Origin: Rhodosporidiobolus odoratus
Taxonomy: Eukaryota; Basidiomycota; Microbotryomycetes; Sporidiobolales; Sporidiobolaceae
Assembly (NCBI GenBank): GCA_034387635.1
Contig: JAOANU010000005.1
Location: 1,240,001 to 1,304,000, forward strand
Direction of reading: 5' to 3'
Length of the DNA: 64,000 nucleotides
How positions within the stretch are numbered: position 1 is the stretch's first letter; the number at the start of each line of letters is the position of its first letter. A model generated the notes under the pieces. The model was not told where the DNA came from. It was given only the letters and a program-made list of their open reading frames with translations, and did not search any database. Positions 24,954 through 37,229 of the stretch are shown one piece after another. Position numbers and translations under genes: made by a program.

Positions 24954-27397
24954 ATGTCCGGCCTCCAGTCGCAAGGAATCGCCGTCCCCTCCGCTCAGCA
25001 ACTCCGCTTCCGTTCAAAACGTACATCTGTCAAGAAGGATGAGACGGGTAAACCTGTGCTGAGTCCGAACGCTCGAGTCCTGCGCCCGCAAGAACCCGGT
25101 CTGCTCAAGGACCCCAACCTGCGATACAGCTTCGCGCGATGGAACCCTCCCCTCCTGACCGCCTTCCGCCTCCTCATCCTCATTCGGTTCTGCGCCGCCA
25201 TGTACACTGCCATCTCGGACTGCGATGAAGGTGCGCCAGACGTGTCCTCTTCATGCTCCACTACTCGCGACTTTTCTTTCTTTCTTTGCGGCCTGCCTCG
25301 TTACGGAAGCATGCTGAGCCATTGATTCATGTGCAGTCTACAACTACTGGGAGCCCTTGCACTACCTGGTCCATGCCAAAGGCTTCCAGACCTGGGAGTA
25401 CTCGCCGGCATTCGCCATTCGTTCTTGGTTCTACCTGGTCATCCACTCTGGCCCTGCTTGGCTGTTGCAGACACTCGGCTTCGATGACAAGGTGAGTGCA
25501 TCTCTTCCACTCTGAAGAGTGTCCGCAAGCTGAGACTCATCCGCAGCGAGTCGCTTTCTTCGCAACTCGCCTGCTCCTCGCCGTATTTTCCTCTTTCGTC
25601 GAAGCGACCTTCTATCGCGCCGTCGCCGTCCACATTAGCTCGCACGTCGGTCGCTATGTTCTCTGGATTCAGATGTTCTCGGCGGGTATGTGGTCCGCCT
25701 CGACTGCGCTCCTTCCGTCGACGTTTGCCATGTACTTCGTCACGCTCGGCGCGGCCGCCGGTCTCACTCCCGTCCAAAGCGGATGGAAGAGGATCTCCTT
25801 CGCCATCTCTGCGTACGCCATCGCCGGCATCGTGGGCTGGCCGTTCGCTGTACTTCTCGGCGTCCCTCTCGTCCTCGAACAGCTCTTTGTGCGCGGTACG
25901 GCCGAGCGCGTGGGTCAGGGCCAGACGGCTCTATGGGCATCGAGGCGCGCTAGAGGACTGTTCATTGCACTTGCTGTCGGTTCCAGCATTGCCGTAAGCA
26001 CTTCTCTCCATCTTGCGAATTCTCTTTGGGATGCAGTCTGAAAGAATCTATTCTTCGCAGATCCCCGTCGTCTTCGTCGATTCTCTGGCATACAGAAGAT
26101 TCGCTGTCGTGCCGCTGAACATCATCAAGTACAACCTCTTCCCCTCTGCTGGCGCTGGCCCGGAGCTCTACGGTACCGAACCCTGGTACTTCTACCTTCT
26201 CAACGGCCTCCTCAACTTCAACATCCTCCTTCCGCTCGCTCTCGCGTCTCTTCCTCTCCTTGCCATCACAGCACAGCTCGACCTGAAGCGCTTCGGCGAC
26301 ATGCGCGACCGCGTTCCAGGCCAGACCCATCCCGCTGTTAGCCTCGCAATCCGCCTTGCGCCGTTGCATCTCTACCTCGCAGCTCTCACGCTGCAAAGTC
26401 ACAAGGAGGAGCGCTTCCTGTTCCCGGCCTACGGTTACCTCATCCTCAACGCCGCTGTTGCCATCTACCTCCTTCGCGCTGGACTCGAACAGGTCTTCCT
26501 GAAAGTCACACAATCGCCGTACAGGGTTCGTCTCCCATAAAAACCGCTGAGACATATCTATGCTCACCCTCGATTCGTTGCAGGCCACCCGGACGGGCCT
26601 TTTCTCTCACTTCACCCGCACGATCATCGTCATCTCCTGCCTCCTCTCCTTCGCCCGCATCACTGCCCTGCACAAATACTACCATGCACCGTTCAACGTT
26701 TATCACCATCTTCAAGCTTACGAGCTTCCTCGACTTGCTCTCTTCACTTCCCCCGAACTGGCGCCTTCCATCGACCCGACTCTCCCGCACACCGAATTCG
26801 TCGAAGCGCTCTATCAGGGCCGCGCGCTCGACATCTCAGGCCTTCAACCCCACAACTTGCGCCTTTGTGTCGGGAAGGAATGGCACCGATTCCCAAGTTC
26901 ATGGATGGTTCCGAAGGAGGTCGAGACTCGCTTTGTGAAGAGCGCTTTCGATGGTATCTTGCCGAAGGTGTGGGAGGAGCCTGGTGAAGGTAAGGGTCTC
27001 CTCGGTCGGGCAACCGCGGTCGAGCCAGCGAACATGAACATGTTCAACAAGGAGGAATCGGATCGTTACGTGCGTCTGTCCCTTTCTATATTCCGCTGTT
27101 AGGAGGCTAAGCTTCGTGCATGAGCAGGTTGACCCCTCGACCTGCTCCTACCTCGTCGACCTTGACTACCCCTCGCGTCCTCCCTCGTCTTTCTCCGACC
27201 TCGAACCTCGGTACGCCGTCGACACCGAGAAGTGGGATATGGTGTACTGCCATCCGTTCCTCGACGCCGCCAGTTCACCTCAACTGAACCGCGCGTTAAA
27301 TCTCCCTTTGCCTGGGTGGCAAGAACGGAACAGCTGGGGTCAATACTGCTTGTTGAGGAAGAAGGGTTTGATTGAGGATGTCAAGGCGGTGGTGTAG
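24954..27397 (+). CDS. ALG9: Dolichol-linked oligosaccharide alpha-1,2-mannosyltransferase Alg9 (GT22)
   Basis: ER-lumenal mannosyltransferase that extends the N-glycan precursor from dolichyl-P-Man. ATG 24954 gives MSGLQSQGIAVPSAQQLRFR. Diagnostic segments: the catalytic loop acidic motif in AISDCDEG (split by an intron) then YNYWEPLHYLVHAKGFQTWE and YSPAFAIRSWFYLVIHSG; multiple TM helices such as ISFAISAYAIAGIVGWPFAV; YGTEPWYFYLLNGLLNFN; and HKEERFLFPAYGYLILNAAV, the HKEER-type GT22 signature. The C-terminal lumenal part ends SWGQYCLLRKKGLIEDVKAV at 27397. Seven exons are visible. Total length is close to the ~600-700 residues usual for fungal Alg9. The next gene is on the opposite strand and convergent. 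Confidence 0.93.
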
Positions 27398-28022
27398 GAG
27401 GAATGCCCGGCGATATAACCCGATCGTCACGTCCCTGTCACGTCCCTATTCCGATCCTGCATCAGAGAGGAATTGCGGAATCCTCACGGGCGCCATGAAA
27501 GGAAGAGCAACCGAACTCCCACGGCATTGCAGCGACACGGTGCACGGTGTCACCGCCGGCTACGATCATCAAGCGCTGCGGATTTGGCCTTCGAGACTGT
27601 ATAGCCTCATGCCTACCGGGCAAGCCCAAGCTTCACTCTCTCTCTGTCCTTGAAAGGATGAAAAGAGGATTCTCTCGCCGTTGTTCGGTAAGCCCATGTA
27701 TCTTCCCTTCGCTAACGTCGAGCGCCAGACCGCGCTCATGCTGTTTAAGCCTTCCAGCGCATGTGTACAACTCGCTACGAAAAGCCGCGCCTCTGCCACC
27801 TTCGCGCTGAAATGCCGTAGATGTGTTGTTGACGGTGACTGAGCGAATGGATGCTTTTAGGGGGGTACTTTCGGCCATAGGCTGTGTGGATCTGCCACAC
27901 AGATTATTCAGTAATTATACAACTGCAGCAAGAAAAGCGTGAGGAGAAACCCGGGAAAGATTTACAGCAGTAGCGGAGAACTCGATACCAGGGTTCATCT
28001 GCAGGTCAAAAGGAGCTGAACA
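27398..28022. other. Convergent 3' spacer, no gene seen
   Basis: 625 bp between the ALG9 stop and the stop of the minus-strand gene ending at 28023. Short ORFs here show no conserved signal. It appears somewhat AT-richer than the flanking coding exons. I see no RNA gene or repeat. Confidence 0.4.
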
Positions 28023-31000
28023 TCAGTCTTGATTGGACGCTGTCAAATAGGTGGGAACAAAAATGGGACGGACAAAAAGGGCTCGAATGGCTTGTTCGAC
28101 AACGTTCTGCAAAACGACGAGATGTCATTCAGCAGAGCTGCCAGACCAAGGACAGGGCAGAGCTGAAGACTACTCACCAGTACTTGCTCGCTCACTTTGT
28201 CACTCTGCAGTCCCTTCTGCAGGTCGTCGAGGGCACGCAGCAACTGCGACTTGGTGTGTTCCCCCAGCTCGGTCCAACGTGTGACCATGCTATAATGGTC
28301 GTAAGCCGACTCCACCGATGCGACGAACGTGTGTACTTCATGCTTTGTCACCTGACAAGGAGTTGGTAACGGGATGTTCTGAATCTTGACCAGTTTATCG
28401 AAGAAGCCCTGGCTGTCCATTACGCCGAGTTCTGCAGGTGAGGGACAGTTGAAGGAGAGCGACGTTGGAGGCAAGGGCAAAAGGGGAGCAAAGGGAGAGC
28501 AGTGTCGCTTCGCCGCCCGGGCAGCGAATGCAGTGGCGCGCGGCCTCGAGCCTGCATGACCGCGGACAAGCCTGACTGAAGGCGGTGCTGATGGGTTCTT
28601 GAAGCCTGGCCTCAAATTTGCCTCGAATGGCCCGGGACGCGGATTGCGCGCTCACACTCAATTATGACATACGGAATCGGTGTCGATGGAGGAGCCGCTG
28701 CCACCCTGGCACCACGAGACTGTTCGACCATGCTCTGCTGACCTCCCCAACTTGCGTGAGGAGTCGCCTGATGAATCAGGTCGTGCATGCTCTTGACAGA
28801 CGCTACACATACTAAACTCTTGCTGGTGCACTTATTGCTGTCTCGGCGACAGATCCCTTGACTCGACTGTGAAAATGTCTGCTCTTCGGTGCAGTCTCGC
28901 AAAACCTGATCTGTTGTGTGAGTTCTTGCTGCCATTGCCTGTTCTGCAAGGTCAGCTGATTCTCAAAGGCAGGTAGGTATTAAGGACGGAAGGGGACCGT
29001 GTATGATACCGCACTGTAATAGGCCTGGACAGGCTCAGCTCCGGAAGAACAGCAGAAAAGACACATGTTGGCCTCTATCTGCCAGGCATCGAACACCAAG
29101 GGCCGAACGATTCCTGGTGCGCGGGTGAGTAGTGAGCGTGCAGAGAGATAGACCTCGAGCCGCACGGAAACCGTAGTGAGAAAAAGTTGAGACTTGACTA
29201 CAGTTCGCAAAGAGCGGTAAGGCGAGAAGAAAGTGGTCTTCATTGCTAACAGCTCTCAGCACGCTCACTGAAGCTTGGCTGAACGGCTATACTGCTTTCT
29301 TCTGCCACCCACCCACCCTACAGCAGTGCCGTTTTCCCCTTTCGCGTGTTTCTCAGTCTCTCCTTTTTTTCCCGGTTCGTTCTGGCGAGGGCCAAAGTGA
29401 CCGGCAACGGTTTTTTGTTGTCCCACCGCCGCCGAGAGCTTCGGTTTCACCTCACCCCCCACACTATGCAGTATGGGTTCAGCAATGACTAGCAGAAGAG
29501 AAAGAAGTGAGCAAGCGCAGACATCCCGCGCCTCATTCAAGCTCGCTGATGGACACGACCCGCTCCTTGGTCTGACCATAACGGCCGCTCTCGTGAGAGA
29601 CCATGACTCTACAGGCCTTGAAGTGAAGCGCCAGAGAGGGAGGTAGATGAGCTTTCGTGCAACGCTTCAAGAGGGATAGACTGGCGGTTATAACCAAGCT
29701 GGATGCTAGATTAATAGTGCTAGAATGGGGAGGTCCAAAAGGATCAAAGGAGAGCAGAAGAGAGGAAGCGACGAGGTGGTACAACCCCGTCGCTGGGAGA
29801 CTAACGAAGGGAAAGCTATAAACAAAGGATAACCCGAAACCTCCCGTTTCCGGCTTCGTCTCTGACGGCGGTCGGCATAGCGCTGACCGTAGGTGTCGCA
29901 GTCATGGGGACGAGCAGCGGTCCTGTTGCAAGGAGAATGGTAAGTCGGAGCGTTCGCCACGCCACATGAAGCCTCCCTGTGGTCTGGTAAAACTCACTGA
30001 GAAGGCCATTGTGAAAGCCCATGAGCACTCTGCCCATACACCTTAGCCTGCTATACTGCTGCTGAGGCTCTACAGGCTGTCTTGCCAGTGCTGTGTCAGT
30101 GCCTGGATGCTCACACTGCACCAGATCGTAAACTTCGCTGCTTTCGGTTTTCATGACCTTCTCAACTCGGCTGTAGGCATTCTATCAACGAATGTGCAAC
30201 CCCAGCTGCCCAGCATGAAACAGGAATGCTACAATTGTGTGTCTAAGTGCGGTCCTAGTCCCGTTGCTGCCTCGCCTGCCATTGCAAGATGTTGAAGATC
30301 CTTTGCTGTCGCCGCCCCATGCGGCAAGACTGCTGCCTATTCAATGCATTTTGCAAGGTGCCAGAGATACGTCTTCTGAGAGGGCTTGAGTGGCCAATGG
30401 AGGATCCTCAAGGCAGCGGAAGCTGAGACTGTGCGATGGTCAGATCTAGAATTTCACCCACAGTAGGATGACAACGAGTGCACCAGCTTGTCCTGCGCCT
30501 TTTTGAGGTATGCTTGGTGCTTCGGCGAGACTTTGCCCTCCTTCTGCGTAGCTGACACATCAGTCAGTACAGAAGTCACGATAGCCAGATCGGACCAAAC
30601 AAGCGAAAATATCCTGGAAAGACGCCTCTATCTGTTCGCGTTGCATGGGCAATCTAGTCAGCAGACCAGCGCGGCTACTGAAAGAAGACAGCGGACGCAC
30701 CACATTGTTCTTGGACATACCACCTTCATCAAATGCCTTTGCTGTCACCGAATGAAAATCCATGGCGAACTTTGCTGCAGTCTCTGACAGGCCTGAGGCG
30801 GCCCCACTGCTCCTCGTCAATCGCGCGCAGAAGGAACCCATAGAATCCACTAAAGTCTTGGAAATCCAGCTTAGTCTCGTTTGATCGGCGGACGAGGTGG
30901 GTTTTCTGGTCGCAGTGAACCCAGATGTGAACGCGTGCTACTTTGTTGTTTTGTTGCGGGTAGTGCTCGTAGGTGTGCTGGCCATGCTTGGTCATACAGG

Positions 31001-31810
31001 TTGAGGCTTGGTGCGAGCAACTGTAGAGAAGTCAGAGAACGAGGGCAAGAGCATCTGATCCACGGAGAGAGATTACGAGAAAATCAGGAGTTTGCGAGAA
31101 GCTAATCTGGGTGGTGGCTCTGCTCGGCCGTGTACCCGAATGTCGAAGGCGAGTCGGAGGAAGGCTACACGCGCTTACGGGGAAAAGCTTGGCACGCCAA
31201 CATAAACCGACCTGGAATTACGCCGGGGGTCGTGAGGGCTGTACAGAAAAGCAATCTGGTCTGTCGGGCAGGGACACTTGGGGACAGGGGATGGTCGATC
31301 GTCGGAATGGAGCGATCTGCACTCGATAAGGCGACGAAAAGACTTAGAGGATTTCTCAAAGCCACAAGCGGGCCACAGAGAAAGAAGCAGCACGGAGGTA
31401 GCCCGCCTTACCTTGGCCTACTGCGCGGTATGCAACTAGCGAGCAGACGCACAGAAGTATAGTCAGCAGGGCATGGTGAACGGAAGCCGATACACAACAG
31501 GGCCAGGATCTCGCTCAGCTGACGGAGTGTCGCGCTATCCCCGCAGGCTGCTCGAATGCCCTCGAAGGCCGGCGGTCATGCGCTGAGATTGGGTGAACGC
31601 GAGAACTGAGGTAAGTATTCCAAAGTGGTGAGCTGTCGAGCGTCGCGGTCTGCAACGAAGGCCTAAAGTGAGCTTCAATAAGGGCACCTGCGGAGATGGA
31701 GAATGGACGAAGAGACGTACACATCGCCGATAGTACGCAGCTGTTTGTATAGCCGCCAGGACGGTCGGCGGATCATGGGAGCGACTGCTGTTCGCTAGAA
31801 CGTCCGGCAT
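28023..31810 (-). CDS. Unrecognised multi-exon gene (model partly resolved)
   Basis: No family recognised. A plausible first exon starts at ATG 31810 (MPDVLANSSRSHDPPTVLAA, IQTAAYYRR) and splices at GTGTACGT to CALIEAHFRPSLQTATLDSS. A central exon near 31000-30760 reads MTKHGQHTYEHYPQQNNKVA, RVHIWVHCDQKTHLVRRSNE, TKLDFQDFSGFYGFLLRAID. A later stretch gives ATQKEGKVSPKHQAYLKKAQ. The 3' part is better resolved: MDSQGFFDKLVKIQNIPLPT, SAYDHYSMVTRWTELGEHTK, SQLLRALDDLQKGLQSDKVS, then an intron (GTGAGT ... TTTTGCAG) to NVVEQAIRALFVRPIFVPTY ending SNQD at 28023. Exons between are uncertain, and more than one gene could be present. Helical, charged segments suggest a cytosolic protein, but that is only impression. 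Confidence 0.4.
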
Positions 31811-32457
31811 GCTTCGTGTTGCCTCGAGGAGCTGATATACTTGTACCGTTTTGTAGGATTACTCGAGCAGCACCCTCAGCGGACCCTGAAGAGTAGCTGC
31901 GCAACCTTGCGCCGTTCAGAAAGATATGGCCGCATGGGCAGCAGATTCAGGCAAGGATCAGGAAAATATGGCGGCGGCGGTCAGGTAGGCGAGAGTGCTG
32001 GAGCGGCGCACTCCCGACCGAAACTGCCTTTACTTTAACGTTTGCTAATCAGATCGGTGGGCGTACGTCGGATGCTGTGCAACTTGACGGGGTGTTTAGC
32101 TATTCGAGTACAAGTTGCGCGGGTGACACGGTCACTGCAGCTGGCGGTGGGGCTAGCGGCGCGATGTATCGTATGTCTAGGGCCGGACTTGCGATGCCCA
32201 GTGTAGCAGGAGATGGGAGACTAAGCGGAGAGCGGCACCAGAGGTTGTTTCGAACCTGTGAAGGGGATCACACGAGACTCATCTGCTCATCTCTCTTCAA
32301 CTTGATCAAGTACAATCTCAACTGCTAGTCTAGGCTGCAGTCACTGGTCACCTACGTCCCCTTCACCCTCCCCCCGCGCAAGTCACGTTAGAATCGACCC
32401 GTCACCTCCCCTCGCTCCTCCCCCCCGCCGACTTCGCATCCCTCGACACCGGGAACC
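31811..32457. promoter_or_regulatory. Divergent promoter, unknown gene / PP2A
   Basis: About 650 bp between outward-facing starts at 31810 and 32458. Just before the PP2A ATG there is a C-rich tract (CTCCCCCCCGCCG) and a context CGGGAACCATGG. Nothing else is recognisable. Confidence 0.45.
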
Positions 32458-34172
32458 ATGGCAGACATCACTGAAACCGATCAATGTATGCTTGCATCCA
32501 CATCATGCCCCCTGGCATCGCTTCAGACGCCAGTCGATCGAATGGAGCGGGCCAGGAGCCTCGCCAAACTTGTCCATATACGAAGCAACGACAGCGCAGC
32601 AAAAGCCAGCAGTACCGCCCTGCAATAACGGGCAGCAGCACAGAGCGAGCGCGGCGAGGTCCGATGGCCTTATACGCCGACGTCGCCCTTCTCGGGCCAG
32701 GCTAGCCACCTGTGGGCGTGCGCTTCCGAGGTATCACCGGGGGGCAGTCGCTCGCGTCTTCCGAGTGGGGACGGAAGGAGGGAGGTAGCTCGATGTGGCG
32801 GCGCAGAAGTCGCTTGGAAGGACTTACCCGACAGGTTGCTCTCGCCCTGGGCCGATGTTGACCCTGTCTGCCCTTGCGACTGTTCCGCTTCGCAGGGATT
32901 GCCCACCTATCCGACTGCAAGCAGCTGTCCGAAGCTGAAGTCAAGAAGCTTTGCGAGAAGGTACACCTCTGATCTCCTGTTGAAGGGGTACGCTGGCTCA
33001 CTCTCGCATTTCTCTCAGGCGCGGGAAGTGCTGCAGGATGAATCGAACGTTCAACCTGTGCGGTGCCCTGTGACGGTTTGCGGTGACATCCACGGCCAAT
33101 TCGTGCGTTGTCCGTTCCTCTGCATTGACGACAGGGTTGGTTGCTCACGCTTTTCTCGGACTTTCAGCACGATCTTTCCGAACTCTTCCGCATCGGCGGT
33201 AATTCCCCCGATACCAACTATCTTTTCATGGGAGACTACGTCGACCGAGGATACTACTCCGTTGAAACCGTCACCCTGCTCGTCGCCCTCAAAGTCCGGT
33301 ACAGGGACCGCGTCACGATCCTTCGCGGCAACCACGAGTCGCGACAGATCACTCAGGTCTACGGCTTCTATGACGAATGCTTGCGCAAGTACGGTAACGC
33401 GAACGTCTGGAAGTACTTTACCGACCTTTTCGACTTTTTGCCTCTCACCGCCCTTATCGATGACCAAGTAAGCCCATTTGGCGTATCTCTCCGCAGAACA
33501 GCAACAGAGACTCACCCTGCCCCGCTCGCAGATCTTCTGCCTTCACGGTGGTCTCTCCCCTTCCATCGACACCCTCGACCACATCCGCTCAATCGATCGC
33601 GTGCAAGAAGTCCCGCATGAAGGACCGATGTGCGATTTGCTTTGGTCAGACCCGGACGACCGCTGCGGTTGGGGGATCTCGCCCCGTGGTGCGGGTTACA
33701 CGTTCGGGCAGGATATTTCGGAGGCATTCAACCACAACAATGGATTGACGCTGGTCGCGCGTGCGCATCAGTTGGTCATGGAGGGCTTGTGCGTCTTCCC
33801 TTCTCTTCTTTGTATCGAGATGATGTACCAAGCTCTGATGTTTGGCTTTGCTTTCGGCAGCAACTGGTCCCATGACCGCAATGTTGTTACCATCTTCTCT
33901 GCGCCGAACTATTGCTACCGTTGCGGTAACCAAGCAGCAATCATGGAGATCGACGAAAATATGAAGTATACTTTGTATGTGGCCTTTCTTCTTCTCTTGC
34001 TTGGACGCGGCCGAAATTGACTGTTTTTCCTTGTGTAGCCTGCAATTCGACCCGGCGCCGAGGGCAGGAGAGCCGCTCGTTTCTCGAAGGGTGCCCGACG
34101 TCAGTGATCAGTCCCTTGTCGTGCTCTTCGTGCGTTGCTGACTTGCCTTCGTTATTGCAGTACTTCCTGTAA
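32458..34172 (+). CDS. PPH21: Ser/Thr protein phosphatase 2A catalytic subunit
   Basis: Eight exons (32458-32485, 32896-32960, 33019-33102, 33168-33467, 33532-33788, 33861-33974, 34039-34099, 34161-34172) total 921 nt, 306 residues, matching the family's ~309. Starts [20 protein letters not shown]. Metal and catalytic motifs are intact: [98 protein letters not shown]. It ends RRVPDYFL, the tail whose terminal Leu is carboxymethylated to control holoenzyme assembly in known PP2A. The last exon is only 12 nt and encodes Tyr-Phe-Leu-stop. The first intron is 410 nt, long for this window. Confidence 0.96.
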
Positions 34173-34993
34173 ATCGCTAGATTCGACTTTCTCCCCTTGC
34201 ACCTTCCGCACCGCATGCCACTAGCCTCTCTTCCTCCTCTATTCCCCGCACTGTGTCTCCTTCGCCGTTCGCTGTTCACACACACCCTACTACCCCATGA
34301 GCGCTGCTGCTCTACCCTTCCCGCCGCCTTTCCTTTTTCCCCCCTTTTCCTAGTTTGCAGTACCTCCCTTCCATGACTCTTAGCGCACCTCGTTGTGCTC
34401 TACCCGTCCCTTTGCTCTACAGTAGCGCTTCTCACCTTTCCCTCTACCGTGACAAGAAGAATCGCAGTCTAAAGAGAATCTGTTCTTCGCTCGTTGTCTG
34501 TAATTTCAAGAAACGAAATGCGTTACAGTTCCAGGCTCGAACAGCTGCCTGCAGTGCTCGGTCGCATGTACGAGAAGTAACGGAGTCGAAGCACGTTGGG
34601 TCCTCGCGACTGACAGAAACCCTTGCAAGCTTTCACGAAAAACGAGCGAATGATGAACACAAACTGCGCCGAGAGCGTGACCGACGGGACAGCGTCAAGG
34701 TCGAAGGGTCCGATCGCTCACCGGCATCGTACGAGGTCCCCTCGTTAGTATACCGTGGCTTGACACCGGATGCGGAAGCGGACGAAGGATGCCGACCGCC
34801 TTTCTTCATGACTCACCGAGGTAGGAAATTGCGTGCGTGTGGCTGGAATGCGTCGCAGACCGCGTCTAGTCCTGGAGATATAGGTCACAACGAGGAGCTA
34901 CATCAGCGCAGAGCGGGAAGATGAACGAGACTGCAGGACCAACCTACCTTTGCGAACGTGATCCATGCTTGGAAGGGGGTTGGAGTCAAAGAT
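34173..34993. other. 3' spacer after PP2A, no gene seen
   Basis: About 820 bp between the PP2A stop and the stop of the next minus-strand gene. A 189-codon open frame at 34355-34924 has no conserved residues and unusual composition, so I do not call it. CT-rich stretches at 34180-34340 probably belong to the PP2A 3' UTR. Confidence 0.4.
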
Positions 34994-37229
34994 TTAGACC
35001 TCTCCGAACTTGTTCACGGGCTCTCCGACCGCTTTGAGCAGCCGACTTTGAGAGCGCTGGCGGGTTGAGTGTTGTGTGCCGGAGGTTTGCAAGTTCTCAG
35101 CGGTGGAAAAGTCGATGTCGATGGACGGTTCACGTTGCCCATCCCGATTCCCGGAACTCGAGCGGCGAGTTGGTCCGCCCCTGCTTGAACTGAAGCTGGA
35201 TTCTATTGCGAAGGAGGATCAGGGAGAGGAGGCAAGGATAGGAGGGTGGACGAACGCCGTCTGAGGAGAGGCTCGCCCTCTGCGTCTGCTTGGTGCTGTC
35301 GGTGAGGAAGGGTCAGCTCGGCGCGATGAGGAAAGATGGCAGACGCACTCGGTGAGGCACGGTACGCGGGTGGTGAAGCAAGGGTCAAGCAAGTTATAAC
35401 CTCAGTAAGGAGTCCTTCCGGAGTGGCCGCGGCGGTGCGAGGAAGAGGAGGGAAGGCGAGTACGATGGTCAGAGCTTTCCTTGACGCTTGCTCGACCGGT
35501 CCAGAAACGAGAAGTCAGTAAGAGCTGAATCGCAGATTTAGGAAAGAAGCGCGAGAAAAGCCGAGGTTGAGAAGGCCAAGCGGCTTCTCGCGCATTCTCC
35601 CACCTGTGCAGCAAGTGATACTTACGCGTTCCTCAGCGAGCAATGCTACGGCGGATACGAAAGAAGATTGTGCCAACGGTACATGCGAGGAGGAAAGGGG
35701 TACTGGGCGCGATTCATTGCGGCGTTGGGATGAAGGGTACTCGAAACAGACTGGCGGAACATGAAGGGGTATACGAAGTGCGATGGCAGGAAAGAGCACT
35801 GCGAGCCGTACAGTCAGGGCAAGAAAAGACGGGGAAGGGAAAGGTAGGCGGGGAAGGGAAGCAAGACGTACAGGGTATAAAGAGAGAGAGAAACAGGTCG
35901 TGATAGAAAAACTGTACAGACGATAACAGATCCGACATATCCGTTCTTCCATGTCCCCGTGATGCAACGAGTTCATCTGAGCCCCCTCCTACCGCCACTG
36001 CCAGAGATCGAAGGACTGCTCGGCGCCGACCCGGTGGTTCTCCTCCGTCTCAGGCGTCGCTCGTTCTCACCGGTCCCTGGTGTAGTTTCCGCATCTTCAA
36101 GACTTCTTGCACGTGACCGCGTAAGAGGGGTGAGGCCGGGGGTCGATGGGTCGGCAGTCGGTACGGCGTCCTCGGTAGCGGGGTCTTCGAGAACGGCGGG
36201 CAGTCCGACCCCGCCGAAAGTGCGCCGGCGTGTTGGCGTGGCCGTCGACGAAGGAAGCGTCAGCGATCGACCGCTGCCGCTACTGCCGCTGCCGCCGCCA
36301 GAACTTGCGCTGCAGGTGCGCCTACCTGCGCCTGGCACCGGAGGAGGCGCCGGAATGGACGCAGCGGTGGTGGCGGGGCGGGGACGGGGTCGCAGCTCCC
36401 GTGTCGCTAGAGTGGGAGAGTTAAGACCGTCACTTGGAAGAGGGGATGGTACGTTGTCGATGCTAGAGGGGGAAGAACCGCCTAAAGAAGGAACGGCGGA
36501 GCGGGTGCGACGCAAGGCTAGACTACGGCGGGGAATGCGGGATGCGCCTGCAGGCGTTGGCGATAGGGGAGCTACGTCGAAGGGGGCGGGGGCGGTGGTC
36601 GGCAGATGGAGTTCGTCGTCAAGGGGGACGCGCTGCCGAGGGGAAGAACGGGGTCAGCACACCCTCAAGTCAATTGCACCTACGCGACGGCAGCGTCGCT
36701 CTCTAGTGTAGCTGCCTGGAGTACGCTATAGTCCCTGCAGCAAGCAGACGAGGCGCAGGACATGTGCAAGTCTCGCCCAAGTTGCTGTTGGGCCCCACCT
36801 GCTTCCGCACTTCCCCTGATACCGCCGACAGAGGGGCGTCGTGCAGACGGGCTCCCCTTCTGTACGCATAGGCTCACGCTGTGACTTGTCCCGCTGCGGC
36901 GTTCTCAGCATGGCGCCTATGCCGCGCGACAAAGACGGACGAACCCGCTCGCGACCTGACGCGGTGATGTCGAGAAACTGCATCGCCAGACGAAGCGAAG
37001 GCGAGCAACGCACCTGCAATCTGCCGTGACTTAGCCAATGCTCTGAGCCCAGCACCGCGTTGGTAACATCAAGGAGCGGTTCTCTCCTCCAGGTGGTAGG
37101 CGATTCCGGGTTGGAGAGAGTTTTTGCGCGTCGGAGGGCGGGTCTGCCGGGAGTACCACAGGAAGGCGGCGAGTTGAACGGGTTGTTGCGAGTGGGATCA
37201 GGCGGAGGCGGAGGGGAAGATGAAGCCAT
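34994..37229 (-). CDS. Unrecognised Ser/Pro/Arg-rich protein with possible membrane segments
   Basis: ATG 37229 gives MASSSPPPPPDPTRNNPFNS and then TTWRREPLLDVTNAVLGSEH. Splicing at GTGCGTTG..GATGCAG joins FLDITASGRERVRPSLSRGI; a second intron joins RDYSVLQAATLESDAAVA; a third joins RVPLDDELHLPTTAPAPFDV and the Arg/Ser/Pro-rich exon ending near 35980. A stop at 35973 is avoided if the donor GTAGGAGG just before it is used (acceptor GTCTGTACAG). Further exons then give hydrophobic segments (LFPAIALRIPLHVPP), FVSAVALLAEER, KALTIVLAFPPLPRTAAATP and a terminal exon with REPSIDIDFSTAENLQTSGT, ending VNKFGEV at 34994. If that splice is not used the protein stops at 35973 and the downstream exons belong to a second gene. 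Function unknown; a nuclear-rim or ER protein is conceivable. Confidence 0.45.

Noticed and set aside
34355..34924. 189-codon plus-strand open frame after PP2A
   Set aside because: No recognisable domain, no Kozak-like start, mixed composition; lies in a probable 3' UTR/intergenic stretch.
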